Of a stretch of DNA of 64,000 nucleotides, positions 17,872 through 26,161 are shown piece after piece; the stretch's first letter is position 1, and every line of letters begins with the position of its first letter. The notes beneath the pieces are model-generated. The model saw nothing but the letters and a program-made list of their open reading frames with translations. It made no database searches and was not told the DNA's origin. A program made the position numbers and the translations under genes. Source of the stretch: Roseiarcus sp963732155 (lineage in GTDB: Bacteria; Pseudomonadota; Alphaproteobacteria; Rhizobiales; Beijerinckiaceae); the NCBI GenBank assembly GCA_963732155.1, contig CAVSYB010000013.1, positions 124,001-188,000 of the forward strand, read 5' to 3'.

Positions 17872-18263
17872 CGGCCGATGCGGTCGCGCCGGTCGCCACG
17901 CTGTTCGTCTGCGTCGCCTGCAAGCACGCCGATGACGCGGGCGCGCGACCCGGCGAGGCGCTCTACGAAGCCGTGCGGACGCGCCTCGCGGGCCTCTGCG
18001 GCAGCGAACTCGCGGTCCGCGCCGTCGAATGCCTGTCGGTCTGCAAGCGCCCGTGCACGGTGGCCCTGACCGGGCCCGGCAAATGGACCTATGTCGTCGG
18101 CGATCTCGACGCCGCGGCGAATGTCGTAGACGTCATCGAAGCGGCAATGAAGTTCGCCGCGACGGGCGACGGGCTCGTTCCCTGGCGGGAGCGGCCGCGG
18201 TCCTTTCGCAAAGGCGTCGTCTCGCGCACGCCGCCCTTGCCGGGATCGGCGCAAGGAGCATGA
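17868..18263 (+). CDS. DUF1636 family metal-binding protein of cobalamin loci
   Basis: A 131-residue protein with a thioredoxin-like ferredoxin (2Fe-2S) style arrangement of Cys residues: LFVCVACKHADD near the N-terminus, then GLCGSELAVRAVECLSVCKRPCTVAL. DUF1636 proteins are typically found directly behind B12 riboswitches next to cobW and cobN. A role in cobalt handling or electron supply is suspected but not shown. It overlaps the preceding 24-codon frame by four bases and nearly abuts the following cobW remnant, indicating one transcript. The C-terminal 35 residues are basic and Pro-rich and poorly conserved. Confidence 0.75.
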   Translation: MTADAVAPVATLFVCVACKHADDAGARPGEALYEAVRTRLAGLCGSELAVRAVECLSVCKRPCTVALTGPGKWTYVVGDLDAAANVVDVIEAAMKFAATGDGLVPWRERPRSFRKGVVSRTPPLPGSAQGA

Positions 18264-18265
18264 AC

Positions 18266-18820
18266 ATGCTTGCCAGAACGCCTCTCACGATCGTCACCGG
18301 GTTTCTGGGTTCGGGCAATACGACTTTGATCCGCCACGCGCTGACGCACGCGCACGGACGAAGGCTCGCGCTCATCATCAATGAGTTCGGCGACGTCGGC
18401 GTCGACGGCGACACTCTGAAATCCTGCGGCGCGACCTCCTGTTCCGGAGAGAACATGGTCGAACTGACCAACGGCTGCATTTGCCGCGCCGTGGAGGACG
18501 ACTTTTCCCCGGCGATCGCGGCGCGAGCAATTCACCTGTCGGTTCATGCCCTCGACAGGCTGGTCGCCGATCTCGCGCCGCATTACGGTGCCGACTGTCC
18601 CGCCGCGGTCGTCTATCGCGCTTCCTGGCCGGATCAGCGCATCGTGTGCGGCGCGCTGGCGGACATCGTCGGACAGGCGAAGGCAGCGGCGATCGAGCGC
18701 AGCGCACTGATCCTCGTCGGTCGTGCGCTGGCGGCGAAGGGGTTCGTCGAAAGCGCGCTCTGCAGCCCCGCCTGCGTCAGGCGCTTTCGCGGCGGCGGCG
18801 GTTCGGAAACAGCGCCATGA
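18266..18820 (+). pseudogene. cobW::cobM deletion fusion
   Basis: The 184-residue product joins two unrelated cobalamin proteins in one frame. Residues 1 to about 83 are the start of CobW, a P-loop metallochaperone GTPase: TIVTGFLGSGNTTLIRH, LALIINEFGDVGVDGD, VELTNGCIC. The P-loop Lys is replaced by Asn (GSGNTT). From about residue 85 it becomes the C-terminus of CobM (precorrin-4 C11-methyltransferase): RAIHLSVHALDRLV, HYGADCPAAVVYRASWPDQR, ERSALILVGRALA. Neither half has a complete active site. A single large deletion between cobW and cobM explains it. The ATG at 18266 has AAGGAG at a seven-base spacing. Its stop overlaps the cobB start by four bases. Confidence 0.82.
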
Positions 18821-20139
18821 CGACGGCGCGCGCTCTGGTCGTCGCCGCGCCGCGGTCGGGCAGCGGCAAGACGACGGTGACGCTGGGGCTGCTGCGCGCA
18901 TTTCGGCGGCTCGGGCTTGCTGTCGTCGGCGTCAAATCGGGGCCCGACTATATCGATCCGGCGTTTCACGCGGCGGCCTCGGGGCGGGAGGGCCTCAATC
19001 TCGACAGTTGGGCGATGTCGCCCGCGCTGATCGGGAATCTGGCCGCCCAGGCGGCGGACGGCTCCGATATCCTGCTGTGCGAAGCCTCGATGGGCCTGTT
19101 CGACGGCGTGCCCGCTCCGCCGGGGCGGTCGGGCGCCTCCGCCGATGTCGCCGCGACGCTGGGCGCCCCCGTGCTGCTTGTTCTCGACGTGTCCGGCCAG
19201 GCGCAGTCGGCGGCGGCGATCGTCAAGGGCTGCGCCTCCTACGATCCGCGGGTCGCGATCGCCGGGGTCATCCTCAATCGGGTGGGGAGCGCGCGGCACC
19301 GCCGCCTGGCGGGCGACGCGATCGAGGCGCTCGGCGTCCCCGTCGTCGGCTCGCTGCCGCGTCTCGAGGAAATGGCGCTGCCCGAGCGTCATCTCGGCCT
19401 CGTTCAAGCGAGCGAAACGGACAATCTGGAGGTTCGGCTCGACCGCATCGGCGAATGCGTGGCGGCCCATGTCGATCTGGCGGCGCTGCGCGACCTCGCC
19501 CGCCCGTTGCCGGCGCCAGCCGACGACGCGGCCTCCGTCGCCTTGTCGCCGCCCGGCCAGCGCATCGCGGTCGCGCGGGATTCGGCGTTCTCCTTCCTCT
19601 ATCCGCATCTGCTTTCCGGATGGCGCGCGAGCGGCGCGGAAATTCGCTTCTTTTCCCCGCTGGCCGACGAGGCGCCGCCCGCCAACAGCGATTTCTGCTG
19701 GTTGCCGGGCGGCTATCCCGAACTCCACGCCGGGCGCATCGCCGCCGCCGCCAATTTCCTCGGCGGACTGCGGCTTTTCGCCGCCACGCGTCCGATCCAT
19801 GGCGAATGCGGCGGCTATATGACGCTGGGCGCCGCGCTCACCGACGCCTCGGGGAGCGTTCACCGCATGGCCGGACTGCTCGGCGTCGAGACGAGCTTCG
19901 CCAAACGCCGGATGAATCTCGGCTATCGTGACGCCGCGCTCGCCGCCCGCTGCGGGCTCGGCGCCGCCGGGCGGCGATTCAAGGGCCACGAATTCCACTA
20001 TTCGACGATCGTGACCAACGGCGGCGATGAACCCTTCGCTCATGTCAGCGACAGCTACGGCGCCCCGCCCACCCCGTCAGGATCGCGCCGCGGCGCCGTG
20101 ACGGGAAGCTTCTTCCATATCATCGCGGAGGCGCCGTGA
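18817..20139 (+). CDS. cobB: Hydrogenobyrinic acid a,c-diamide synthase CobB
   Basis: A 440-residue glutamine-dependent amidase that converts hydrogenobyrinic acid (or cobyrinic acid) to the a,c-diamide with ATP. The N-terminal dethiobiotin-synthetase-like domain has the P-loop APRSGSGKTTVTLGLLRAF and the family signature VKSGPDYIDPAFH. The C-terminal class I glutaminase-like domain has CWLPGGYPELHAG, the nucleophile in IHGECGGYM, and KGHEFHYS. Length and motifs are normal, so the protein looks functional, in contrast with its neighbours. ATGA overlap with the upstream fusion gene suggests coupled translation from the riboswitch-controlled message. Confidence 0.93.
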   Translation: MTTARALVVAAPRSGSGKTTVTLGLLRAFRRLGLAVVGVKSGPDYIDPAFHAAASGREGLNLDSWAMSPALIGNLAAQAADGSDILLCEASMGLFDGVPAPPGRSGASADVAATLGAPVLLVLDVSGQAQSAAAIVKGCASYDPRVAIAGVILNRVGSARHRRLAGDAIEALGVPVVGSLPRLEEMALPERHLGLVQASETDNLEVRLDRIGECVAAHVDLAALRDLARPLPAPADDAASVALSPPGQRIAVARDSAFSFLYPHLLSGWRASGAEIRFFSPLADEAPPANSDFCWLPGGYPELHAGRIAAAANFLGGLRLFAATRPIHGECGGYMTLGAALTDASGSVHRMAGLLGVETSFAKRRMNLGYRDAALAARCGLGAAGRRFKGHEFHYSTIVTNGGDEPFAHVSDSYGAPPTPSGSRRGAVTGSFFHIIAEAP

Positions 20140-20157
20140 CGCGCCGCGCGCCATCGT

Positions 20158-21837
20158 TCAGACCTTCGCCAGGGCAAGCTCCTTGATTCTTGTGAGCGTC
20201 GCCGACGGCGTGATGGCGTCCGTCGATATCTTCAGATGGATGATCGCGGGGGTGCGCGCCGCGCGCGCCGCCTCGAACGCCGCCGGGAAATCCTCTGTCC
20301 TCTCGACGCGCGCGCCGAAACCGCCGAACGCGCGCGCATAAGCGGCGAAATCCGGATTCCGCAAATCCGTCGCGCAGATCCGGCCGGGAAATTCGCGCTC
20401 CTGGTGCATGCGTATCGTTCCGTAGCTGGCGTTGTCGCAGACGATCACGATGATCGGCAGATCATATTGAACCGCGGTCGCGAATTCCTGACCGTTCATC
20501 AGGAAATCGCCGTCGCCGTTGACCGACAGCACCAGCCGTTCGGGGTGGAGGCGCTGCATCGCCACGGCGGCCGGCACGCCATAACCCATTGAGGCGGAAG
20601 TCGGCGCGATATGGCCGTCAAGCCGGCGGAATCGGTAGAAGCGATGAATCCACGCGGCGTAATTGCCCGCGCCATTGCACAGGATCGCGTCAGGCGGCGC
20701 ATGGTCGCGCAGCCAGACCATGATCGAACCCAGATTGACCGCGCCGGGCTGCGGCGTCGCGGTCTCCGTCCAGGCGATGAATTCCTCGTTCGCTTCTCGC
20801 GTTTGCGCGCTCCAGCGGTTGGGCGCGCGCGGCGCAAGCGCGTCGAGCGCGGCCGCAAAGCCGATCGGCGTGGCGTGAATGGCGAGCCGGGCCTGGTAAA
20901 GGCGCCCCAATTCTTCCGCCGACGGATGAATGTGGATGAGGTCGACGCGCGGGTCGGGGATTTTGAACAGGGTGAAGCCCTGCGACGGGATTTCGCCGAG
21001 TTGTCCGCCAAGCAGGATCGGCAAATCCGAGTTCTTGATCCTGGCGATCAGCTTGGGATTGGGGCCGATGCCCAGATCGCCGGCGTAGCAGGGATGCAGC
21101 GCATCGAACAACGGGCCGCGCCGGTAGCTTGTCGCCACCGGCAGTTCAAACCTTTCGGCGAACCGCAGGACGGAGCGGGCGGCCGCCTCGCTCCAGCGCG
21201 CGCCGCCCAAAATGAGGAAGGGCCTTTCCGCCGCCGCCAGCAGACTCTCGAATGCGGCCATCGCGGGCGCGCCAGGAAAGGTTTCGACCGGTTCGCTCGC
21301 CCGCCCTTTCGGCGCAAGGACCCGCTCGTCGAGCATGTCCCTGGGAAGGCTGACGACGACGGGGCCGGGACGTCCTTCCATCGCGCATTGAAACGCGCGC
21401 GAAACGATCTCGGGCACGCGGCGCGCCTCGTCGATTTCCGTCGTCCATTTGGCGAGCGAACCGAAGAAGGCGCGGTAGTCCATTTCCTGGAACGCGTCGC
21501 GGTCGCGAAAGGCGCGCTCGATCTGGCCGATGAAGAGCACCATCGGGGTCGAGTCGTGCCGAGCGATGTGCACGCCGGGCGAAGCGTTGGTCGCGCCGGG
21601 TCCTCGGGTGACGAAGCACACGCCGGGCCGGCCCGTCGCCTTGCCCATTGCTTCGGCCATCATCGCGGCGCCCGCTTCGTTGCGACAGACGGTGATCGTC
21701 ACATCACGGTCGCGTATCGCGTCCAGCACCGCAAGATAGCTTTCGCCGGGAACGCAGAAGACGTGGCGCACCCGGTTGACGATCAGTTGGTCGACGAGCG
21801 CATGTGCGGCGCTGCGTGGGCGATCGGATTGTTGCAT
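20158..21837 (-). CDS. Thiamine-diphosphate-dependent enzyme, acetolactate synthase-like
   Basis: A 559-residue three-domain ThDP enzyme. The N-terminal PYR domain has the activating Glu in VCRNEAGAAMMAEA and VTRGPGATNAS. A central domain follows (PFLILGGARWSE). The C-terminal PP domain has the ThDP/Mg motif NGDGDFLMNGQEFATAVQYDLPIIV (GDG to N). Relatives include acetolactate synthase large subunits, benzoylformate decarboxylase and oxalyl-CoA decarboxylase. No regulatory subunit is adjacent, which argues against branched-chain amino acid synthesis. It lies in one minus-strand unit with the GNAT-like gene (41-base gap), next to carrier-protein genes, so a carboligase or decarboxylase step in that pathway is inferred. 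The start at 21837 has GGGAG upstream. Confidence 0.85.
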   Translation of the reverse strand: MQQSDRPRSAAHALVDQLIVNRVRHVFCVPGESYLAVLDAIRDRDVTITVCRNEAGAAMMAEAMGKATGRPGVCFVTRGPGATNASPGVHIARHDSTPMVLFIGQIERAFRDRDAFQEMDYRAFFGSLAKWTTEIDEARRVPEIVSRAFQCAMEGRPGPVVVSLPRDMLDERVLAPKGRASEPVETFPGAPAMAAFESLLAAAERPFLILGGARWSEAAARSVLRFAERFELPVATSYRRGPLFDALHPCYAGDLGIGPNPKLIARIKNSDLPILLGGQLGEIPSQGFTLFKIPDPRVDLIHIHPSAEELGRLYQARLAIHATPIGFAAALDALAPRAPNRWSAQTREANEEFIAWTETATPQPGAVNLGSIMVWLRDHAPPDAILCNGAGNYAAWIHRFYRFRRLDGHIAPTSASMGYGVPAAVAMQRLHPERLVLSVNGDGDFLMNGQEFATAVQYDLPIIVIVCDNASYGTIRMHQEREFPGRICATDLRNPDFAAYARAFGGFGARVERTEDFPAAFEAARAARTPAIIHLKISTDAITPSATLTRIKELALAKV

Positions 21838-21878
21838 CGATCTCGGACTCCCGGTCGGCGGTGAAAGCGACGGCGCGG

Positions 21879-22757
21879 CTAGGGGCCGAGAATCGCCAGT
21901 TCGGTATAGGAAAGATCGCCGAGCGCGGGAGGCGCCTGGCCCTTGAAATATTTCGGGCCGCGCTCGGCCAGATATTTGCCGATCAATCCCGGCACGGGCC
22001 CGCTCGCGTCGGCGACGAATATCGGCCACGCGCGCATCAACAGGTATCGCCCGATCGGCCCCGCGAAAAACACGAATTCTTCCATGCTCCGGCAATAGAT
22101 CAATTGCTGGCAGGGAACGAGACGATGAAAAGCCGCCCTGCGTTGAAGAACGAAGGGATAGGCTGCGCCGTCCTTGACGCAGACGAGCGCACGGCATCCG
22201 AGCGCCGCATGTTCGCAGAGAATCGCGCGCTCGCCTTGCGACAGCAGCGCCGCCTCCGGCGCATCCTCGGCGAACGCGACGACTCTGACGCCGGGCCGTC
22301 GCGCCGAAAGGATCGGCGCAAACACGACCTGGCCATCGCAAAACCGCCTGAAGCCGAGCGCCTCGACGCCCAGCCTGGTGTGCGCGGCCGGCGAAATGTT
22401 GAGATAGGTCACTTCCTTGCGCTTGACGGCCATGCTGACCAGGAACATCGCATAGCTGCGAAAGTCCTTGTCGACGCACCAGCTCGAAAGGTTGCAGCGA
22501 ATGGTTTCCCCTGCCGGTTCCGCGTGGCGGGAATAGATCGCCAGAATGACGCCGACGACGCCGCGCGCGCCCTCCAGGAGATAGCCGTATTTCGGGAAAT
22601 CGGCGATCGCCGGTCGCTGCGACATGCGCGCCAGCGCCCGGACCCAATAGGCGCGGCGTCGACGCGGAAATCCGCGCCGCAGACAGTCGACCACGGAATT
22701 GATGTCGGCGTCTTCTATCTGACGGCAGCGAACGCCTGATGTTTTCGACGCCTGCAT
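21879..22757 (-). CDS. GNAT-like acyltransferase domain protein
   Basis: A 292-residue protein whose first half resembles a GNAT N-acyltransferase fold: CRQIEDADINSVVDCLRRGF at the start, YGYLLEGARGVVGVILAIYS as the central strands, and LGVEALGFRRFCDGQVVFAP at the end of the domain. The second half is less recognisable and includes GERAILCEHAALGCRALVCV and SMEEFVFFAGPIGRYLLMRAWPIFV. A true acetyl-CoA loop (Q/RxxGxG/A) is not obvious, so the activity is uncertain. It is the first gene of the unit with the ThDP enzyme and diverges from the acyl carrier protein gene across a 90-base AT-rich promoter. No clear ribosome site is visible. Confidence 0.55.
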   Translation of the reverse strand: MQASKTSGVRCRQIEDADINSVVDCLRRGFPRRRRAYWVRALARMSQRPAIADFPKYGYLLEGARGVVGVILAIYSRHAEPAGETIRCNLSSWCVDKDFRSYAMFLVSMAVKRKEVTYLNISPAAHTRLGVEALGFRRFCDGQVVFAPILSARRPGVRVVAFAEDAPEAALLSQGERAILCEHAALGCRALVCVKDGAAYPFVLQRRAAFHRLVPCQQLIYCRSMEEFVFFAGPIGRYLLMRAWPIFVADASGPVPGLIGKYLAERGPKYFKGQAPPALGDLSYTELAILGP

Positions 22758-22847
22758 TAGGAATTTACCGTCAATTCAGTTCGTCAGGAAAGCATGCTTC
22801 AAATATAATACAATGTTGCAGTGACTCAATGTCGAGGCGGATGGCGC
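22758..22847. promoter_or_regulatory. Divergent AT-rich promoter with shared 14-base element
   Basis: This 90-base gap separates the GNAT-like gene (minus) from the first carrier-protein gene (plus). It is much more AT-rich than its surroundings (for example CAAATATAATACAATG near 22800-22814). It contains TTGCAGTGACTCAA at 22816-22829. The same element with a single difference (TTGCATTGACTCAA) occurs at 27588-27601, upstream of the second carrier-protein gene. A common regulator is inferred. Confidence 0.5.
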
Positions 22848-23093
22848 ATGTCGATTAGGTTAACGATAATCTCGCAGATTCAGCAGGTTGCGGCTGAACA
22901 GAAGAAGACGCTTGCGCCGCTGACCGACGATCTGCCGTTGCTCGAATCGGGTATGGATTCGCTGTGCTTTGCAATCCTTGTGGCGCGCCTCGAGGATGCG
23001 ACGGGCGCCGATCCCTTCGCCGCCGCCGACGGCGCCCGATTTCCCAATACGATCGGCGAGCTGATCGCCTTCTATGAACATGTCGCGGCCTGA
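22848..23093 (+). CDS. Acyl carrier protein (first of two)
   Basis: An 81-residue four-helix carrier protein. The phosphopantetheine attachment site is Ser38 in LLESGMDSLCF. The C-terminal helix ends with IGELIAFYEHV. It lacks the strong acidity of fatty-acid-synthase ACP and is closer to dedicated carrier proteins of secondary pathways. The start at 22848 has GAGGCGG about eight bases upstream. It overlaps the following ligase gene by 14 bases, which suggests that the ligase loads it. It needs a phosphopantetheinyl transferase, not found in the window. Confidence 0.85.
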   Translation: MSIRLTIISQIQQVAAEQKKTLAPLTDDLPLLESGMDSLCFAILVARLEDATGADPFAAADGARFPNTIGELIAFYEHVAA

Positions 23094-24462
23094 GCCGTTG
23101 TCGCTCGCCGAACTGCTGAGGGCTGGCGCGGGCGTGGGGCGGACGATTACGACGGCGGGCGGTTGTCTTTTTCTCGATCGCTTGGCGGACGCGACGAGTC
23201 TCGGCGGTCATCTCGAGCAACTGGAAGGCCGTTCCGTCATCCTGGTCGCCGGCGATCAATTGAAGACGGCGGCCGCGCTGATCGAACTCGACGGCCGGGC
23301 GCGCCGCATCCTATTGTGCCCGCCCGATCTCGAGGCGCGACATTGGGTCGCTGTCGCACGCGACGCCGCGGCCGACGCCGTCGTGTATGACGCGCAGAGC
23401 CAGCCGCCGCGGGAAATCGATGTCGCTGTCGCCGCGCCATGCGCGCTGCCGTTGCGCTCGAGCCCGGCCGCGCCCGCCGGACGGCGCGCGACCGAATGGA
23501 TGTTGCTGACCTCGGGAACCACCGGCGATCCGAAAATGGCGCTCCACACCCTGGCGACGCTGACCGGCGCGATTTCGCGCGGCGCGCCGCAGGCGGCGGT
23601 GCAGAACTGGGCGACGTTCTACGATATCCGGCGCTACGGCGGGCTGCAGATATTTCTGCGCGCTGTCGCCGGGCGCGGATCGCTGACGCTACGCGGCGCC
23701 GGCGAATCGGTCGATGATTTCCTGATTCGCGCCGGCGCTGCCGGAGTGACGCATATTTCGGGCACGCCGTCGCATTGGCGGCTCGTTCTGATGAACCGCG
23801 CGGCGCGGCGCATCGACCCGGCCTACGTCAGGCTGTCCGGCGAGATCGCCGACCAGGGCCTCCTCGACGCGCTGTCGGCGCTCTATCCGCGGGCGCGGGT
23901 CGCCCATGCCTACGCCTCGACGGAAGCGGGCGTCGGTTTCGAGGTCGACGATGGACAAGCGGGATTTCCGGTCTCGTATCTCGGCCGACGCGACAACGGG
24001 GTCGCCATGAAGATCGTCGACGGCTCGCTGCGCGTCCGGTCGGATCGCACGGCGCTGCGCTATCTCGGCGCCGACGCCCCGGAACTGCGCGACGCCGAGG
24101 GCTTCGTCGACACCGGCGACATGATCGAGGCGCGCGGCGATCGCTGCCATTTTGTCGGACGGCGCGGCGGCATCATCAACGTCGGCGGCGCCAAAGTGAA
24201 CCCCGAGGAAGTCGAGGCGGTGATCAATCTGCACCCCGGCGTGCACGCCAGCCTCGTCAAGGCGCGCAGGAACCCCATCACCGGCGCGCTCGTCACGGCG
24301 GACGTCGTGCTCAACGAGGGTGTGATCGAGGCGGCGAGCCTGAAGGAAGAGATCGTCGCCGCCTGCGCCAGTCGCCTGGCGCCGCACAAAGTGCCGGCGC
24401 TCGTTCGCTTCGTTCCCTCTCTCACGGTGACCGCGGGCGGAAAGCTGGCGCGCAATGGATAA
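23080..24462 (+). CDS. AMP-forming acyl-CoA/acyl-carrier-protein ligase
   Basis: A 460-residue adenylate-forming enzyme, shorter than standard acyl-CoA synthetases. It has the P-loop LLTSGTTGDPKMALH, the A5-like HAYASTEAGVGF, DTGDMIE, the hinge GRRGGIINVGGAKVNPEEVE, and a C-terminal AGGKLARNG with the usual catalytic Lys. The substrate-binding N-terminal region is compact. The reaction is activation of a carboxylic acid as the acyl-AMP and transfer to a thiol, probably the carrier protein encoded just upstream. Its start overlaps the ACP gene (an alternative ATG lies at 23074), and its stop overlaps the SDR gene by eight bases, giving a tight three-gene operon. Confidence 0.87.
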   Translation: MSRPEPLSLAELLRAGAGVGRTITTAGGCLFLDRLADATSLGGHLEQLEGRSVILVAGDQLKTAAALIELDGRARRILLCPPDLEARHWVAVARDAAADAVVYDAQSQPPREIDVAVAAPCALPLRSSPAAPAGRRATEWMLLTSGTTGDPKMALHTLATLTGAISRGAPQAAVQNWATFYDIRRYGGLQIFLRAVAGRGSLTLRGAGESVDDFLIRAGAAGVTHISGTPSHWRLVLMNRAARRIDPAYVRLSGEIADQGLLDALSALYPRARVAHAYASTEAGVGFEVDDGQAGFPVSYLGRRDNGVAMKIVDGSLRVRSDRTALRYLGADAPELRDAEGFVDTGDMIEARGDRCHFVGRRGGIINVGGAKVNPEEVEAVINLHPGVHASLVKARRNPITGALVTADVVLNEGVIEAASLKEEIVAACASRLAPHKVPALVRFVPSLTVTAGGKLARNG

Positions 24463-25189
24463 TGTCGTGGTGACCGGCGCCAGTCGCGGCATCGGCCTGG
24501 CGATCGCCAGAAAGCTGGCGGCTTCGGGCTATGGCGTGACGGCGGTCGCGCGCCGCAGCGGCGACGAACTCGAAGCCGCGATCGAGGCGTGCGAGCGACA
24601 GGCGGTCGGCTCGCTGCGCTTTGCGGCCCTGGATTTGTCGCAAATCGAGGCGATCCCCGATTTCGTCCGGCAATTGCGGCGCCGGAACGGGCCGATCTAC
24701 GGCCTCGTCAACAACGCGGGCATCGGCCCGGAGGGATTGCTGGCGATAATGCCGGACAGCCAGATCGAATCGCTGTTGCGGCTCAACAGCCTTTCGCCGA
24801 TCGTCCTGACGAAATATGTCGTGCGCGGCATGATGGCGGAAGGGCGCGGGCGCGTCGTCAATCTGTCGTCGATCATCGCCTCGACCGGCTATAACGCGCT
24901 GTCGGTCTACGGCGCGACCAAGGCCGCGATGGTCGGCTTCACCAAGTCGCTTTCGCGCGAGGTCGGGCGCCTCGGCGTCACGGTCAACGCCATCGCGCCG
25001 GGCTTCATCGACACCGAAATGACGCGCGGGCTCGATGAGGCGCAACGCCGCCGCATCGCCGATCGCAGCGCCCTGCGCCGTCTCGCGGAAGCGGAGGACG
25101 TCGCCAATATGGCGGCGTTTCTGATCGGCGAAACCGGCCGCAACATCACCGGAGCGGTGATGACCATCGACGCCGGCGCCACCGCCTGA
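24455..25189 (+). CDS. SDR family oxidoreductase, FabG-like
   Basis: A 244-residue short-chain dehydrogenase/reductase. The NAD(P)-binding motif is VTGASRGIGLAIA. NNAG is present in YGLVNNAGIG. The catalytic Ser is in NLSSIIASTGY, and Tyr/Lys in VYGATKAA. The C-terminal ITGAVMTIDAGATA is typical of 3-oxoacyl-ACP reductases. It most likely reduces a 3-oxoacyl group on the carrier protein encoded two genes upstream. It is the last gene of the ACP-ligase-SDR operon, converging with the amino acid:[carrier protein] ligase gene after 26 bases. Confidence 0.88.
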   Translation: MDNVVVTGASRGIGLAIARKLAASGYGVTAVARRSGDELEAAIEACERQAVGSLRFAALDLSQIEAIPDFVRQLRRRNGPIYGLVNNAGIGPEGLLAIMPDSQIESLLRLNSLSPIVLTKYVVRGMMAEGRGRVVNLSSIIASTGYNALSVYGATKAAMVGFTKSLSREVGRLGVTVNAIAPGFIDTEMTRGLDEAQRRRIADRSALRRLAEAEDVANMAAFLIGETGRNITGAVMTIDAGATA

Positions 25190-25215
25190 GCGGGGCCGGC
25201 CCCCGCGTTCGGGCT

Positions 25216-26139
25216 TTAAAGTCCCAGCGCCGTCCTGACCGCCGCCGGCCATTGCGCGACGTCGGGACCATGGGTCGCAAAAAGCGCGACCGTCAGACGG
25301 TCCATGCCGAAGGCGACGCAGCCGGTGTGGGCGACCTCTCCTGCGCCATTGCGCATGTTCCAGGTCGATCCGAAATGGTCGCGGTGATAGTTGAAGCTCA
25401 TGCAGGCGGTCGGCTGTTCGGCGGAGCGGACCGGCACCAGCAATTCGAATTTCAACGCCTGCTGCGCCTGAGCCTTGCCGACCAGCACCCCGCCGCGTCC
25501 GAAGAACGGGTCGCTTGCCGTTTCCACGCGGTAGCTGAGGCCCAGAGCGTCGGCGATGCCCGTCGCGCGCGTCATCCAGCGCTCGCGAAACGCCTGGACC
25601 TGCTCGGGCGCGCCGATGAACACATATTCGCGCATGCGGAACGATTGGAAGCGGTCGATGTCGCGCGAGGGCTCCCGGCGGAAGCAGTCGCAGGCGACAT
25701 CGAAAGTCAGGCCGTCGGCCGGGATCGGTCCCGCCGAGGCGGCGATCGGATAGACCGGGTAGCACGCGGCGGGCGCCAGGACGAGGTCGCCGGTCGACAG
25801 CGCGTTTGTCCAGTCCTGCCCGGCGACAAAGCGGTCGACGGCGGCGCCGATTTCGCGCTCGCCGCCAGTCAGACTGCAAACGCAGCCGAGCAGATGGGGA
25901 AAGCTCTTGAGGTAGCCCGACTTTTCGATGAGGGCGCGGCTGACCACCGGCGGGAACCGGAGGACCTCAGCGCCGGGATCGCGATGTCGCGAGATCAGCG
26001 CGGCGAGCGCCTCCACGACCGCTTCGTAGCGCGCCGTGCGGCCGTAGACGCCGTCGGCGCCGAGCGGACGGAACAGCGCGTCGAGCAGGACTTCGGGCGA
26101 AGTCCTGGGCTCGCCGAATGTTTTGGGAACGATCGTCAT
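25216..26139 (-). CDS. Amino acid:[carrier protein] ligase (seryl-tRNA synthetase-like)
   Basis: A 307-residue class II aminoacyl-tRNA-synthetase catalytic domain without a tRNA-binding arm. Enzymes of this type, described from Bradyrhizobium and Agrobacterium, activate a small amino acid (Gly or Ala) and load it onto the phosphopantetheine of a dedicated carrier protein rather than tRNA. Motif 2 is visible as CDCFRREPSRDIDRFQSFRM, and motif 3 as VAFGMDRLTVALF. The three zinc ligands of the family appear as Cys126 (APAACYPVYP), Glu171 (FRMREYV) and Cys274 (HTGCVAFG). AAGGAGG precedes the ATG. It is co-oriented with the acyl-CoA dehydrogenase gene (22-base gap) and divergent from the second carrier-protein gene, its likely substrate. 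Confidence 0.92.
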   Translation of the reverse strand: MTIVPKTFGEPRTSPEVLLDALFRPLGADGVYGRTARYEAVVEALAALISRHRDPGAEVLRFPPVVSRALIEKSGYLKSFPHLLGCVCSLTGGEREIGAAVDRFVAGQDWTNALSTGDLVLAPAACYPVYPIAASAGPIPADGLTFDVACDCFRREPSRDIDRFQSFRMREYVFIGAPEQVQAFRERWMTRATGIADALGLSYRVETASDPFFGRGGVLVGKAQAQQALKFELLVPVRSAEQPTACMSFNYHRDHFGSTWNMRNGAGEVAHTGCVAFGMDRLTVALFATHGPDVAQWPAAVRTALGL

Positions 26140-26161
26140 GCGCAGCCTCCTTTTTGCTCGA

